Both the position numbers and the translations under genes were made by a program. Positions 9,799-18,245 of a stretch of DNA of 64,000 bases are shown here, in pieces. The notes below the pieces were generated by a model. That model did not search any database, was not told the DNA's origin, and saw only the letters and a program-made list of their open reading frames with translations. Source of the DNA: Aquamicrobium zhengzhouense (GTDB lineage Bacteria; Pseudomonadota; Alphaproteobacteria; Rhizobiales; Rhizobiaceae); contig NZ_JADGMQ010000006.1 in NCBI RefSeq assembly GCF_016124105.1, positions 62,001 to 126,000 of the forward strand. The letters are read 5' to 3'. How positions within the stretch are numbered: the first letter of the stretch is position 1; each line of letters opens with the position of its first letter.

Positions 9799-10961
9799 TG
9801 CCTATCGATCAGGGATATCTGCTTGCGCAACTTAAAGCGCTGCTCGCGATCGACAGTCCCACCGGTTACACCGATCAGGTGGTGCGTCATTGCTACCGCG
9901 AGATCGAACGGCTCGGGTTGACGCCGGAACTGACGCGGCGCGGCGCGATACGCGCCGTCCGTCAGGGGGCTCGCCGCAAGGGAGCAAGGGCCGTTATCGC
10001 CCATCTCGATACGCTTGGCGCCCAGGTCAAGCTGGTCAAGGACAATGGGCGGCTGGAACTTGTGCCAATCGGCCATTGGTCGGCCCGGTTTGCCGAGGGC
10101 GGGCGCGTCACGATCTACACGGAGCGCGGCAGTTTTCGGGGATCGGTGCTGCCGCTGAAGGCGTCAGGCCATACGTTCAACGACGAGGTTGATACCGCGC
10201 CGGTCGGCTGGCAACATGTCGAGTTGCGGATCGACGCATTAACGCATTCGCGCGAAGACACGCTGGCGCTGGGGATCGATGTGGGCGACTTCGTCGCCTT
10301 CGACACCAACGCGGAATTTCTCGAAAATGGCTTCATCTCTTCCCGTCACCTTGACGACAAGGCGGGCGTTGCGATCGCACTTGCTTCGCTGGAGGCGCTC
10401 CAGCGCGAACAGGCCGAGACGCCCGTCGATGTCCACTTCCTCTTCACAATCGCAGAGGAGGTCGGGGTCGGTGCCGCCGCTGTCATTACTCAGGAGGTCG
10501 CGGCGATGGTGACGATCGACAATGGCACGACGGCGCCCGGCCAGAACTCTTCAGAGTTCGGCGCGACGATCGCTATGGCGGATCAGTCGGGACCATTTGA
10601 TTATCACCTGACCAAAAAGCTGGTCGATCTCTGCCGTGCCAACGACATAGCGTTCCAAAAGGATGTGTTCCGCTATTACCGCTCAGATTCGGCCTCCGCG
10701 ATCGAGGCGGGGCACGATGTCCGCACGGCGCTCGTTACGTTCGGCATCGATGCTTCGCACGGATACGAACGCATCCATGCGCATGCGCTGGTGTCGGTTG
10801 CTCGTCTGGTGACGGCTTATGCGAGAAGCCCGCTGGAGATCGCGCGGGATCTCAAGGAAGTCTCCAACATCAAGGGATTTCCTCGACAGCCGCTGGCCGA
10901 AGCAGATCAACCGACAGTGAACATCGATACCGGCACACAAACCGCCGATCCTGGAAATTAG
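9798..10961 (+). CDS. M42-family metallopeptidase of the NAGGN osmoprotectant operon
   Basis: A 387-residue M42 (glutamyl aminopeptidase-like) zinc peptidase homolog. Metal and catalytic residues are in place: IAHLDTLG (about 68), HLDDKAG (about 184), IAEEVG (about 219), TIDNGT and HGYERIH near the C-terminus. This subfamily is found next to asnO and ngg and is annotated as the NAGGN-system peptidase. Its substrate is not established; recycling or degrading NAGGN after stress is a reasonable guess. The ATG at 9798 shares a base with the ngg stop codon (TGATG), which indicates translational coupling. Confidence 0.9.
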   Translation: MPIDQGYLLAQLKALLAIDSPTGYTDQVVRHCYREIERLGLTPELTRRGAIRAVRQGARRKGARAVIAHLDTLGAQVKLVKDNGRLELVPIGHWSARFAEGGRVTIYTERGSFRGSVLPLKASGHTFNDEVDTAPVGWQHVELRIDALTHSREDTLALGIDVGDFVAFDTNAEFLENGFISSRHLDDKAGVAIALASLEALQREQAETPVDVHFLFTIAEEVGVGAAAVITQEVAAMVTIDNGTTAPGQNSSEFGATIAMADQSGPFDYHLTKKLVDLCRANDIAFQKDVFRYYRSDSASAIEAGHDVRTALVTFGIDASHGYERIHAHALVSVARLVTAYARSPLEIARDLKEVSNIKGFPRQPLAEADQPTVNIDTGTQTADPGN

Positions 10962-11005
10962 CGTGCCGACCGGGGTACCTTCCTAACTCATAGAGACGCA
11001 GCTGG

Positions 11006-11070
11006 ATCCCCTTAACCTTGCTGCCAACGCTTCTGGCTGGGGGCTGCGGTCAGTTGTGGTTAAGGGGGAT
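11006..11070. repeat. Long imperfect inverted repeat after the NAGGN operon
   Basis: ATCCCCTTAACC (11006-11017) pairs with GGTTAAGGGGGAT (11058-11070) apart from one extra G, enclosing about 40 bases. It sits between the NAGGN operon and the decayed Crp/Fnr gene. It could be an operon terminator hairpin, a regulatory palindrome, or a small mobile repeat; there is no proper T-run. Confidence 0.45.
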
Positions 11071-11125
11071 TTAAGTTTACGCGCATATTCATGCGGCATC
11101 GTATGACGGCGAGGGTTTTCGAACG

Positions 11126-11877
11126 ATGATAAAGCCGACCGCGCTGCCGGCATTGGGCAACAAGCTACTGGCATCCGTTCAGCGCTCACGCGCGAGAATT
11201 TTTCGAGCAATGCGCGGAACTGCGTGAGATGAAACCAGGGCAGGTCATCCTGGAAGACGGGGATCCGGTTACGCACGCTGTGTTTCCTCACGATGGGGTA
11301 ATCTCCGTCATTTCTCAGATGGAAAGCGGTCACACCGTGGAGAAGGCCTCGATCGGTCGCGAAGGCTTTGTCGGATTTTCTCTGGTTATGGGCGGGGGCG
11401 AAGCGTTCGGTCGCTCAGTTGTGCAGGTGGGCGGATCAGCGTCCTGGGTTTCCATTGACGACCTCGATGTCGCGCTGGCGCGGTTCATCTGCGTGCGCCA
11501 GTTCATGTTGCGTTACGCCAAGGCGCATATCGTTCAGTTGATGGAAACGGTTGCCTGCAACAGCCTCCATTCAGCCGAGCAGCGCGTGGTCCGCTGGCTT
11601 CTCCATGCCCACGACCGGATCAAGGGAGATGCGTTCTACATCACGCAGGAGACGCTCTTCCCTTCTCGCCTTGCGCCGCGCGACTGTGAACGCGATCTGT
11701 CTTGATCTGGCTGCATCGGGCGCGATTTCTTACCATCGCGGTTTGGTGACGATTACGGCACGTGATGTTCTGGAAGCAAGGTCGTGCGAATGCTACGGCC
11801 GTATCAAGCAGGCCGCCGAACGGCCGCTTGGCGGATCATGTACCCAATTTGAGCCCCATGGGCTCGGTACGTTCTAA
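11126..11877 (+). pseudogene. Crp/Fnr-family regulator, broken by two frameshifts
   Basis: Three reading frames together encode a Crp/Fnr-type protein. The first (from ATG 11126) gives MIKPTALPALGNKLLAS. After a shift near 11177-11181 the frame reads FSAHAREFFEQC and the cyclic-nucleotide-binding-like domain (MKPGQVILEDGDPV onwards). After a second shift near 11658-11664 the recognition helix appears as LALRRATVNAICLDL, followed by a wing and tail with CECYGRIKQA. No single frame holds a complete effector domain plus DNA-binding domain. Neighbouring genes are intact, so decay is more likely than general sequence error. The family role would be transcription control; no target is evident. Confidence 0.75.
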
Positions 11878-12324
11878 GCTGCTTTTGCGAGTTTTGCCCA
11901 GAATTTGACCCACCGGCGGGGCGAAAGCATCGTGCCCCCCCGGCTAACGCTTCCGCCACCAAGCCGGTGGCACGGGATCGAAGGCAGCAAATGCTCAGAT
12001 CCCGAAATCGTCCCATACGGTTTCCACCGTTGGCGAATTTTCCAGAGGGGAAGCTGCACGTCGAACTGCGGTCGACCACAGCTTCAAGACTGACAGTTGC
12101 TGCGCGCAGTCCAAAGTACCACGCCAACCGCTGTTATGTGCTCCAGCCCCCGCTTGGAGTATGAACGATAACGTCTGTACGCTACCGTGCATTGATAGGG
12201 TTAACCTTAGGTTAAGTCTGCGCGGAACGCCAGCCTTTTCACGCAGAATTTCTGCAGCTTTCTTTTTGCTTCACGCCAAAAGCCGGGCGCGTGTACCGTG
12301 CGGAAAATCCACCGCTTCCGGGGC
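11878..12324. other. Gene-poor region between Crp/Fnr pseudogene and TRAP operon
   Basis: About 450 bases with only short, unconvincing open frames on both strands; none resembles a protein I recognise. It contains a C-run at about 11934-11940 and a perfect CtrA-type palindrome (12201-12215). It may be a degraded insertion or the remains of a deleted gene; I see no clear transposase motif or terminal repeats. Confidence 0.5.
12201..12215. promoter_or_regulatory. Perfect CtrA-type box TTAA-N7-TTAA
   Basis: TTAACCT-T-AGGTTAA is both a perfect match to the CtrA consensus TTAA-N7-TTAA and a palindrome with a single central base. No recognisable gene starts close by on either strand, so either it is a relic of a lost promoter or it controls an unannotated transcript. 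Confidence 0.5.
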
Positions 12325-12355
12325 AATAAGAAGGCCGGGGCTGTGCCCGGCCTCC
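12325..12355 (-). terminator. Terminator of the TRAP operon
   Basis: AGGCCGGG (12332-12339) and CCCGGCCT (12346-12353) form an 8-base perfect stem with a 6-base loop. On the minus strand it is followed by TTCTTATT. It lies 20-50 bases after the dctP-like stop codon. Confidence 0.7.
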
Positions 12356-12375
12356 TTGCAATCATTGCTGAACAA

Positions 12376-13443
12376 TCAGCCGTAGCGATAGGGCGCGCCG
12401 GCTGCGCGCATCGTCTCCGCGTACTTCTTGAGGATGTCGACGACGCGTTTGTTGCGATCACTGGTTGCAGCGATTTCGTCCCAGAACTTCATCGCTTCAT
12501 CTTCGATCTGCTTCCATTCGCTTTCCGGAATGGTTGTCAGCTCCAGCTTGCCGCCTGTCGTACGGTAGTGGGCTTCGCCCCACCAATACCAATGCTGACG
12601 GTAGTAGTGCGAGGAATCGATCGTGAGCTTGTAGAGCTGCTGCAGGTGCTCTGGCAGTTCTTCCCAGCGCTCTGTGTTGACGATGTAGGAACCGGCCCAC
12701 GCGCCGCTGATGTTGTTGGTGAGGTAGTACTTGTTGATGTCGGCCCAGCCAACTGTGTACACCTCGGTCGCACCACACCAGGCGATGCCGTCGAGCTCGC
12801 CGGTCTGGACGGCAACTTCAATGTCTTCCCATGGCAGCGTCACCGGAACGACGCCAAAGCGCTCGAGGAAGCGACCGCCGGTCGGGAAGGTGAAGACGCG
12901 CAGCCCCTTGAGGTCCTCGACGCTGCGGATCGGCTTGGTCGTGACGAAGTTGCAAGGGTCCCATGCGCCCGCAGAAAGCCAGGTCACGCCGGGGATTTCC
13001 GCGTACGCCTCTTCCCAGATTTCGCGCAGCCCATACCACTCCCACAGGACAGGAACGTCCAGGCTGTAGCGCGATGCGGATGGGAAATATGCGCCGAAAA
13101 CCGACACGTCGATGGGCGCTGCCATCGAATCGTCATCGGACTGCGCAGCATCGATGGTGCCCTGCTGAACCGCACGGAACAGTTCACCTTGCGGGACGAG
13201 CTGATCTGCAGTGTAGAGGTCGATGACCATCTCGCCGTTTGCCGCCTTGTTGAAAGCGTCGATCGACGGCTTGATGACATGCTCGGCCAGTGCTGCGCCG
13301 GCGTAGGTCTGCAAACGCCAGCGGATAGGAGCCTGCGCCTTCACATAGGGAGCGGCTAGTGTGGTCGCACCAACTGCGCCCGCAGTCGTAACGCCTGCTG
13401 TCCGCAGAAAGTCGCGCTTGGTAATGATGCGCTTTTTACTCAT
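12376..13443 (-). CDS. dctP: TRAP transporter periplasmic substrate-binding protein (DctP family)
   Basis: A 355-residue solute-binding protein of a TRAP transporter. The N-terminus (KKRIITKRDFLRTAG) resembles a twin-arginine signal with a KR variant, then a hydrophobic stretch ending near PYVKA-QAP. The mature part has TRAP features such as VPQGELFRAVQQGTIDAAQ and the region around LKGLRVFTFPTGGRFLERFG with the ligand-carboxylate Arg typical of the family. It resembles the 2-oxo-acid and amino-acid-derivative binding group (TakP-like), but the ligand cannot be read from sequence. It is the last gene of a minus-strand operon with the amidohydrolase and both permeases; a 75-base gap separates it from dctM. 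Confidence 0.92.
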   Translation of the reverse strand: MSKKRIITKRDFLRTAGVTTAGAVGATTLAAPYVKAQAPIRWRLQTYAGAALAEHVIKPSIDAFNKAANGEMVIDLYTADQLVPQGELFRAVQQGTIDAAQSDDDSMAAPIDVSVFGAYFPSASRYSLDVPVLWEWYGLREIWEEAYAEIPGVTWLSAGAWDPCNFVTTKPIRSVEDLKGLRVFTFPTGGRFLERFGVVPVTLPWEDIEVAVQTGELDGIAWCGATEVYTVGWADINKYYLTNNISGAWAGSYIVNTERWEELPEHLQQLYKLTIDSSHYYRQHWYWWGEAHYRTTGGKLELTTIPESEWKQIEDEAMKFWDEIAATSDRNKRVVDILKKYAETMRAAGAPYRYG

Positions 13444-13518
13444 ATCGTTTCTCCCATTGCTTGTTTGGTTGAGTTGCCCTCGGTTGCCCGTTCCCTTTTG
13501 TTGTTATTGGCCCCCTGA

Positions 13519-14844
13519 TCACCGGCCATAATAGAGGTTGGGGATCAGGAGAGCGATCTGCGGGAAGATCATGATGAGAACCATCGTAAAGATCATCATG
13601 AAGAAGAATGGCCAGATCGACCGATATATATCGACCAGCGTGATTTGCGGCGGAGCCATCGCCCGCATCATGAACAGATTGTAGCCGAATGGCGGTGTAA
13701 TGTACGCGATCTGGCAGGTGATCGTGTAAAGGACGCCGAACCAGATCAGGTCGAAGCCAAGAGACTTGACCAGAGGAATGTATAGCGGCGCGACGATGAC
13801 AAGCATTGCCGTGTCATCAAGAAAGATCCCGAGGATGATGAATGAGATCATCATCGCAATCAGGATTTCCCACGCTGTCAGTTCCCAGGTGTGGAGCAGC
13901 AGATTTTCAATCGCGCGGACTGCGCCAAGCCCGTCATAGACGGCGGAAAAGCACAGCGCGCCAAGGATGATCCAGAGGAACATGCAGGACACGGTCAGCG
14001 TGTTGCGCGTGCTCTCCTCGAGGACCCTTCGGTTGAGGCGGCCGGTGACTGCAGCAGCCAGCACCGCGAGCAAGGCACCAACGACCGAGCTTTCGACGAG
14101 GCTCGTGACGCCGGTCATGAAAAGCCCCATGATCGCGGCGAAAATACCGAGCGGCAGGATGCCAGCTGAGAGCAGCTTGAGCTTTTCGCTGCGCGGGATC
14201 GCGTCGATCTCTTCCTTGGGAAGGGCCGGGCCAAGCTTGGGGTTCATCCGGCAACGCACGAAAACATAGATGCTGAAGATCGTTGCCATGAGAAGCGCGG
14301 GCAGGATGCCGGCAAGCCAGAGCTGCAACACCGGCTGGCGCGCGATCATTGCGTAGAGGACGAGAACGACTGAGGGGGGCATGAGAATGCCGAGGGCCGA
14401 GCCACCCTGGATGACGCCCGTGACCATCACCTTGTCGTAGCCGCGTCGCAGCAATTCAGGCAGCGCAACCGTCGCGCCAATCGCCATGCCCGCGACTGAG
14501 AGGCCGTTCATGCAGGAGATGAGGATCATCAACCCCATCGTGCCGAGCGCAAGGCCACCGCGCACCCCGCCGAACCATACGTGAAACATCCGGTAGAGGT
14601 TTCCGGCAATGCCGGATTCCGAGAGGACGTAGCCCATGAATACAAAGAAGGGGACCGTGATGAGCGGGAACCAGTTCATCACCTGGATGGCGGCATTGAA
14701 AGGCAGCTCTGCCGAGCCTTTGCCCCACAGCCAGAGCGCCGCGACCGCACCTACGAAGCCGATGAGCCCGAAGACGCGCTGCCCGGTGGCCATGAGCAGC
14801 AGCATCGATGCGAACATAAAAACGGTAATCAGTTCAGAAGTCAT
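13519..14844 (-). CDS. dctM: TRAP transporter large permease (DctM family)
   Basis: A 441-residue inner-membrane protein with about 12 hydrophobic segments, the sodium-coupled permease of the TRAP system. Family-typical stretches are present (GVIQGGSALGILMPPSVVLV, the IISFIILGIFLDDTAMLVIV-like segment and ITPPFGYNLFMM near the end). The start at 14844 (MTSELITVFMF) lies on an ATGA overlap with the stop of the small permease gene; the open frame extends 35 codons upstream inside that gene and is disregarded. Confidence 0.94.
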   Translation of the reverse strand: MTSELITVFMFASMLLLMATGQRVFGLIGFVGAVAALWLWGKGSAELPFNAAIQVMNWFPLITVPFFVFMGYVLSESGIAGNLYRMFHVWFGGVRGGLALGTMGLMILISCMNGLSVAGMAIGATVALPELLRRGYDKVMVTGVIQGGSALGILMPPSVVLVLYAMIARQPVLQLWLAGILPALLMATIFSIYVFVRCRMNPKLGPALPKEEIDAIPRSEKLKLLSAGILPLGIFAAIMGLFMTGVTSLVESSVVGALLAVLAAAVTGRLNRRVLEESTRNTLTVSCMFLWIILGALCFSAVYDGLGAVRAIENLLLHTWELTAWEILIAMMISFIILGIFLDDTAMLVIVAPLYIPLVKSLGFDLIWFGVLYTITCQIAYITPPFGYNLFMMRAMAPPQITLVDIYRSIWPFFFMMIFTMVLIMIFPQIALLIPNLYYGR

Positions 14845-15353
14845 GCGATGGGCTTCCCGCGCGCGAGTGCGAGGTCTTTGAAGAAGGATGAAATTGCCTG
14901 GAGCAGCATCAGGAAGACGCCGAAGGTCATGATGGCCTTGATTGGCCACATCAGCGGTGCCCAGGACGTGTAGTTCTTCTGATTGAAGGTGATTGCGTAT
15001 TCCGTCGACGACACGCCGCCCCAGAACAGGACGCCGAGATAGAAGATCACGAACAGGATGGTGAAGGCGTCGGTTACAGCTCGTTTGTGTGGCGAAAGGC
15101 GCCCGTAAAACAGGTCCATGCGCACATGCGCGTTAAGCTGCATCGAATAGGGGCCGCCAAGGAGGAAATATGCTGCAAGCATGAACTGGGACATCTCCAT
15201 GATCCAGTTCACCGGCTTGCCGAGAAAGAGCCGCGAGCCGACGGCGTAAAGCATCATCGCGCCCATGACGAAGATTAACTGCATTGCGAAGCGGCCGACC
15301 CAGCGGTTGAAAGTGTCCACCCAGCGGACGTAGGTCTCGATCGCGCGCCTCAC
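14841..15353 (-). CDS. dctQ: TRAP transporter small permease (DctQ family)
   Basis: A 170-residue protein with four membrane segments, the small subunit that pairs with DctM. The segment LFLGKPVNWIMEMSQFMLA with the conserved W-x-x-E is typical of DctQ. I chose a GTG start at 15353 because it overlaps the TGA of the upstream amidohydrolase gene in a GTGA arrangement and has AAGGA eight bases before it; the frame is open 23 codons further upstream inside that gene. Its own stop overlaps the dctM start (ATGA), so three genes are chained by start-stop overlaps. Confidence 0.9.
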   Translation of the reverse strand: MRRAIETYVRWVDTFNRWVGRFAMQLIFVMGAMMLYAVGSRLFLGKPVNWIMEMSQFMLAAYFLLGGPYSMQLNAHVRMDLFYGRLSPHKRAVTDAFTILFVIFYLGVLFWGGVSSTEYAITFNQKNYTSWAPLMWPIKAIMTFGVFLMLLQAISSFFKDLALARGKPIA

Positions 15354-16135
15354 GATCCGGATCCTTGAGTTTCCTCGAGGCCGAGGCTGAGGCTTTGCTG
15401 GGCACTGTTGAGCCACCCGCACAAGGTGTTCGCCATAGCGATCTGGGCTCCTTCATCTGCTATAAGGTCATTGCGAATTTCGATCATGACATTCGGGATT
15501 TGGCGCGGAAGCGCGTGCTCCCTCAGGGTGTGGGTCACCCCGTCCGCCGGCCCGTAAGGCTCATTCAGCTGCACGTCGAACCGGGTGCCCTCCGCGCGAG
15601 CCGCCTTGATCATCCCATCGGCGATGCGGTCATCTGAGTCGTGAAGAAGCCCGATTTCAACAGCCCGTTGCTTCCCGTGATAGATGGGCGTGAAGGAGTG
15701 GACGGTTACCAGCGTTGGGTGATCGTGGCGCGCGTCGAGTTGAGCAGTGACAGCGTCACGAAATGGCTTGTAAAACTCGGCGGTACGGCGCTGCCGGTCG
15801 GCATCAGAAAGATTGGCGTTGCCGGGAATCTCGAAGATCTCGCTGACGGCGGGCATGGCCGAAGGCTCATGTGGAGGCCGGTTGCAGTCATAGATCAGCC
15901 GAGACGCATTCTGGACGACCAGGGGCGCATCGAGACGCCGCGACATCTCAAGCGCAACGGCCAGTGCACCAGGGTCCCAGGCAATATGACTGGTTAAAGT
16001 TTCAGCTGGCAGGCCAAGTCTTGCGAATTCAGCAGGTATTGCGTTGGATGCATGCTCACAGATGAGCAGATATGCGCCGGTACCATGCGGATTTCTTACT
16101 TCGACGTATCGACCGGCAGCATGTGTATCGCTCAT
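15350..16135 (-). CDS. N-formylglutamate amidohydrolase family protein
   Basis: A 261-residue protein of the N-formylglutamate amidohydrolase family (COG3931 type), which hydrolyses N-formyl-L-glutamate to formate and glutamate in histidine degradation. Family landmarks are LLICEHASNAIP near the N-terminus, WDPGALAVA, SRLIYDCNRPP, TVHSFTPIY and VMIEIRNDLI. No other histidine-degradation gene is nearby; instead it is the first gene of a TRAP operon, coupled by GTGA overlap. This suggests it processes the imported compound, possibly an N-formyl or related N-acyl amino acid. The ATG at 16135 is preceded by an AGGCG-type site. Confidence 0.85.
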   Translation of the reverse strand: MSDTHAAGRYVEVRNPHGTGAYLLICEHASNAIPAEFARLGLPAETLTSHIAWDPGALAVALEMSRRLDAPLVVQNASRLIYDCNRPPHEPSAMPAVSEIFEIPGNANLSDADRQRRTAEFYKPFRDAVTAQLDARHDHPTLVTVHSFTPIYHGKQRAVEIGLLHDSDDRIADGMIKAARAEGTRFDVQLNEPYGPADGVTHTLREHALPRQIPNVMIEIRNDLIADEGAQIAMANTLCGWLNSAQQSLSLGLEETQGSGS

Positions 16136-16166
16136 TCCAACGCCTTTGATGCTATACCGAAACTCG

Positions 16167-16236
16167 TTTTCAGACGATTGACGTTAGGGCATCATTCCAG
16201 ACGGTTAGTCATAGTCAAGGTGATTCTGAAAATTTC
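16167..16236. promoter_or_regulatory. Putative operator region between TRAP operon and RpiR regulator
   Basis: In the 177-base divergent region, TTTTCAGA (16167-16174) and TCTGAAAA (16225-16232) form an 8-base inverted repeat. The second arm continues into GAAAATTTC (16228-16236), a GAAA-N-TTTC palindrome of the sort bound by several RpiR-family proteins. Binding by the adjacent regulator is inferred from position. Confidence 0.35.
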
Positions 16237-16312
16237 TCTTCCAAAGGCGCTCTCATGATGCATTCTATTCAGGGAGACCAAGGTCTGTTCGCTGACAACC
16301 TTCGGAGTTTGG

Positions 16313-17185
16313 ATGACGAAACCACAGGATCAGACCGTTGCGGAACGGATGCGGGCGAGTTTCGACCGCCTGACACGCGCTGAGCGACAGCTGGCGAATG
16401 CAATGCTCGCCAACTATCCCGTTCTCGGGCTCGATTCGATTACAGCGGTTGCGCAGGGCTCTGGCGTATCGACACCGACCGTCGTGCGTATGGCGAAAAA
16501 GCTTGGCTTTGCGGGTTTCCCGGAGATGCAGGCTGCTCTGCGAAGTGAGCTTGAAGCGACTATCTCGAATCCGATAGCGCGTCGCGGCCGCTGGGCCCAT
16601 GCGCCTGACGGCCACATGCTAAATCGCTTCGCGGCTCAGGTTATGGAAAACCTCGGGCAGACATTGCGACAATTGCCGACGGACACTTTCGACGCCGTCG
16701 TGTCCTTGCTGGGCGACGAGAAGCGCCGCGTACACATTGTTGGCGGACGAATCACGCGCTCGCTGGCGGATTACCTCTTCACCCACCTGCAGGTCATTCG
16801 CAGCGGGGCAACCTTGATCGCGCCAAATGCGAACACCTGGCCGCACTATGTTCTCGACATGAAAGAGGGTGATGTTCTCGTCGCCTTCGATGTGAGGCGC
16901 TATGAGCAGGAGCTGTTGCGGCTTGCCGAGATGGCGCGGGCGAGAGGCGTTGTCGTCGTGCTCTTTACCGATCAATGGGGGTCGCCACTGGCGAAGCAAG
17001 CAACCCATTCGTTCCATTCACGCATCGAAGCGCCGTCTGCCTGGGACTCGTCCGCGGTGACGTTGTTTATCGTCGAGGCGGTGATTGCCGCAGTTCAGGA
17101 CGCCGGCTGGGAGGAAACCAGCACTCGGGTAAAGATGCTGGAAGAACTGATCGATCAGACGAAGATGTTCCGCAAGTTCGTCTGA
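16313..17185 (+). CDS. MurR/RpiR-family transcriptional regulator
   Basis: A 290-residue regulator. An N-terminal RpiR HTH (about 10-80, with LTRAERQLANAML and GVSTPTVVRMAKKLGFAGFP) is followed by a SIS domain (about 120-260, VHIVGGRITRSLADYL and VLVAFDVRRYEQELL) that usually senses phosphosugars or, in some subgroups, other metabolites. It is divergent from the amidohydrolase-TRAP operon and is probably its regulator. The start at 16313 has GGAG five to six bases upstream. It ends nine bases before the convergent membrane-protein gene. Confidence 0.92.
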   Translation: MTKPQDQTVAERMRASFDRLTRAERQLANAMLANYPVLGLDSITAVAQGSGVSTPTVVRMAKKLGFAGFPEMQAALRSELEATISNPIARRGRWAHAPDGHMLNRFAAQVMENLGQTLRQLPTDTFDAVVSLLGDEKRRVHIVGGRITRSLADYLFTHLQVIRSGATLIAPNANTWPHYVLDMKEGDVLVAFDVRRYEQELLRLAEMARARGVVVVLFTDQWGSPLAKQATHSFHSRIEAPSAWDSSAVTLFIVEAVIAAVQDAGWEETSTRVKMLEELIDQTKMFRKFV

Positions 17186-17194
17186 TCTCGAGAT

Positions 17195-18091
17195 TCAGTT
17201 TGAGACCGGCAGCATCTTGAGCGCCGAGGTGCCAATCGTTGACGGAAACGCCATTGCTCCGTCTTCGGTCAGCGTGGACGGCAGCACATCGCCTGGCTCT
17301 TCACTTGAAGCAAGTTCAGGCTCGGCTCGAAGCTGGCTGGTGTGCTCGGCAACGATGCGCCCGAGCTCGGCCAACTGGATAGCGGCCTCAATGTTGCGGT
17401 CTGTCGCGATCCGGACGCCACCCATCGTGTACTGGGCAAGTTGAATTGCCTCAATCGGGTGCTTCTCGGCACCTTTTTCGATCGTGTTGAGGTCGGATGT
17501 CACACGTTCCGCAAGCTTTTCTGCACGCCGCTGAAGATGTTGCGCTGCTTCCGAAATCTTGTTCGCCGTCTCGTCGATCTGGTTGCAGATCCGCGCATTG
17601 CCTTCCCGCTGATTTGCAGCTCCTTCGAGCCTTGCAGCAACGGAGTTGAAGTAGCTCGGAAACGCCCGATAAGGCTCAGGCAATTCGACGGTGATGCGAG
17701 AGGAATAGTTGCCGTCGGCAAGATGGCGAACTCCCGCTTCCATCAGCCGGGCGATGGCCGCGTGAGCGCGGGCAGCGCGCTGGCGCTCCTCGAGTTCGGC
17801 TTCGAAGCACTGGACGTTTGTTTCGAGGCGCTCGACCTCGTTGCCTCGAGGCTCAAGCTCCTTCCAGGCGAAATAGGCAGAAAGAGCTCCCATTGCGACC
17901 GTCGAAGCAAGGAAGACAGGGCCGATTATCAGCGCTGACCACAAGGTGCTCAAGCCCGACAGCGCCCACCACAAGGACAAGTTTACAATGAGCGTAACGC
18001 CAGTCGCAGCGAGTATGATCAGTGCAAAGCGAACCACCGGCGAAAGCTGGCGGGTCAAAAGGATGATTATGCGCTTCCCCATTTCGGACAA
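17195..18091 (-). CDS. Membrane protein with HAMP-like region, chemoreceptor-like but lacking the signalling tip
   Basis: A 298-residue protein. Two membrane segments (about 18-42 and 50-75) are followed by coiled coil and a HAMP-like unit (about 115-160, LMEAGVRHLADGNYSSRI ... YFNSVAARLEG) of the kind found next to methylation helices in chemoreceptors. The next helix (NQIDETANKISEAAQHLQ) looks like a methylation-helix segment, but the conserved kinase-control hairpin is absent and the C-terminus is low-complexity. The assigned start is TTG 18091, with AGGAG ten bases upstream; an ATG at 18082 is the alternative. Function unknown; it may be a reduced chemoreceptor or a structural signalling protein. 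Confidence 0.7.
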   Translation of the reverse strand: MSEMGKRIIILLTRQLSPVVRFALIILAATGVTLIVNLSLWWALSGLSTLWSALIIGPVFLASTVAMGALSAYFAWKELEPRGNEVERLETNVQCFEAELEERQRAARAHAAIARLMEAGVRHLADGNYSSRITVELPEPYRAFPSYFNSVAARLEGAANQREGNARICNQIDETANKISEAAQHLQRRAEKLAERVTSDLNTIEKGAEKHPIEAIQLAQYTMGGVRIATDRNIEAAIQLAELGRIVAEHTSQLRAEPELASSEEPGDVLPSTLTEDGAMAFPSTIGTSALKMLPVSN

Positions 18092-18245
18092 AGTCTTCTT
18101 GCTCCTGTTTGCTTCCGGAGCCTAGCAGCGCAAGCTTGCTCGAACTTTGCGGCGGGCAGGGATGTCGGCAGCTGCGGTTGACAATCGCCCACGCTTGTCT
18201 ATCTCGCGGTGAAGATTTCATTCCTGCTAAAAGACTGGATCTCGC

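Noticed and set aside
11804-12192. Short minus-strand frames near the orphan CtrA box as a possible gene or transposase remnant
   Set aside because: No ribosome site, no recognisable motif and no terminal repeats; too weak to call.
12298-13359. Plus-strand open frame of about 350 codons opposite dctP
   Set aside because: Antisense to a complete TRAP binding-protein gene and starts within its terminator hairpin region.
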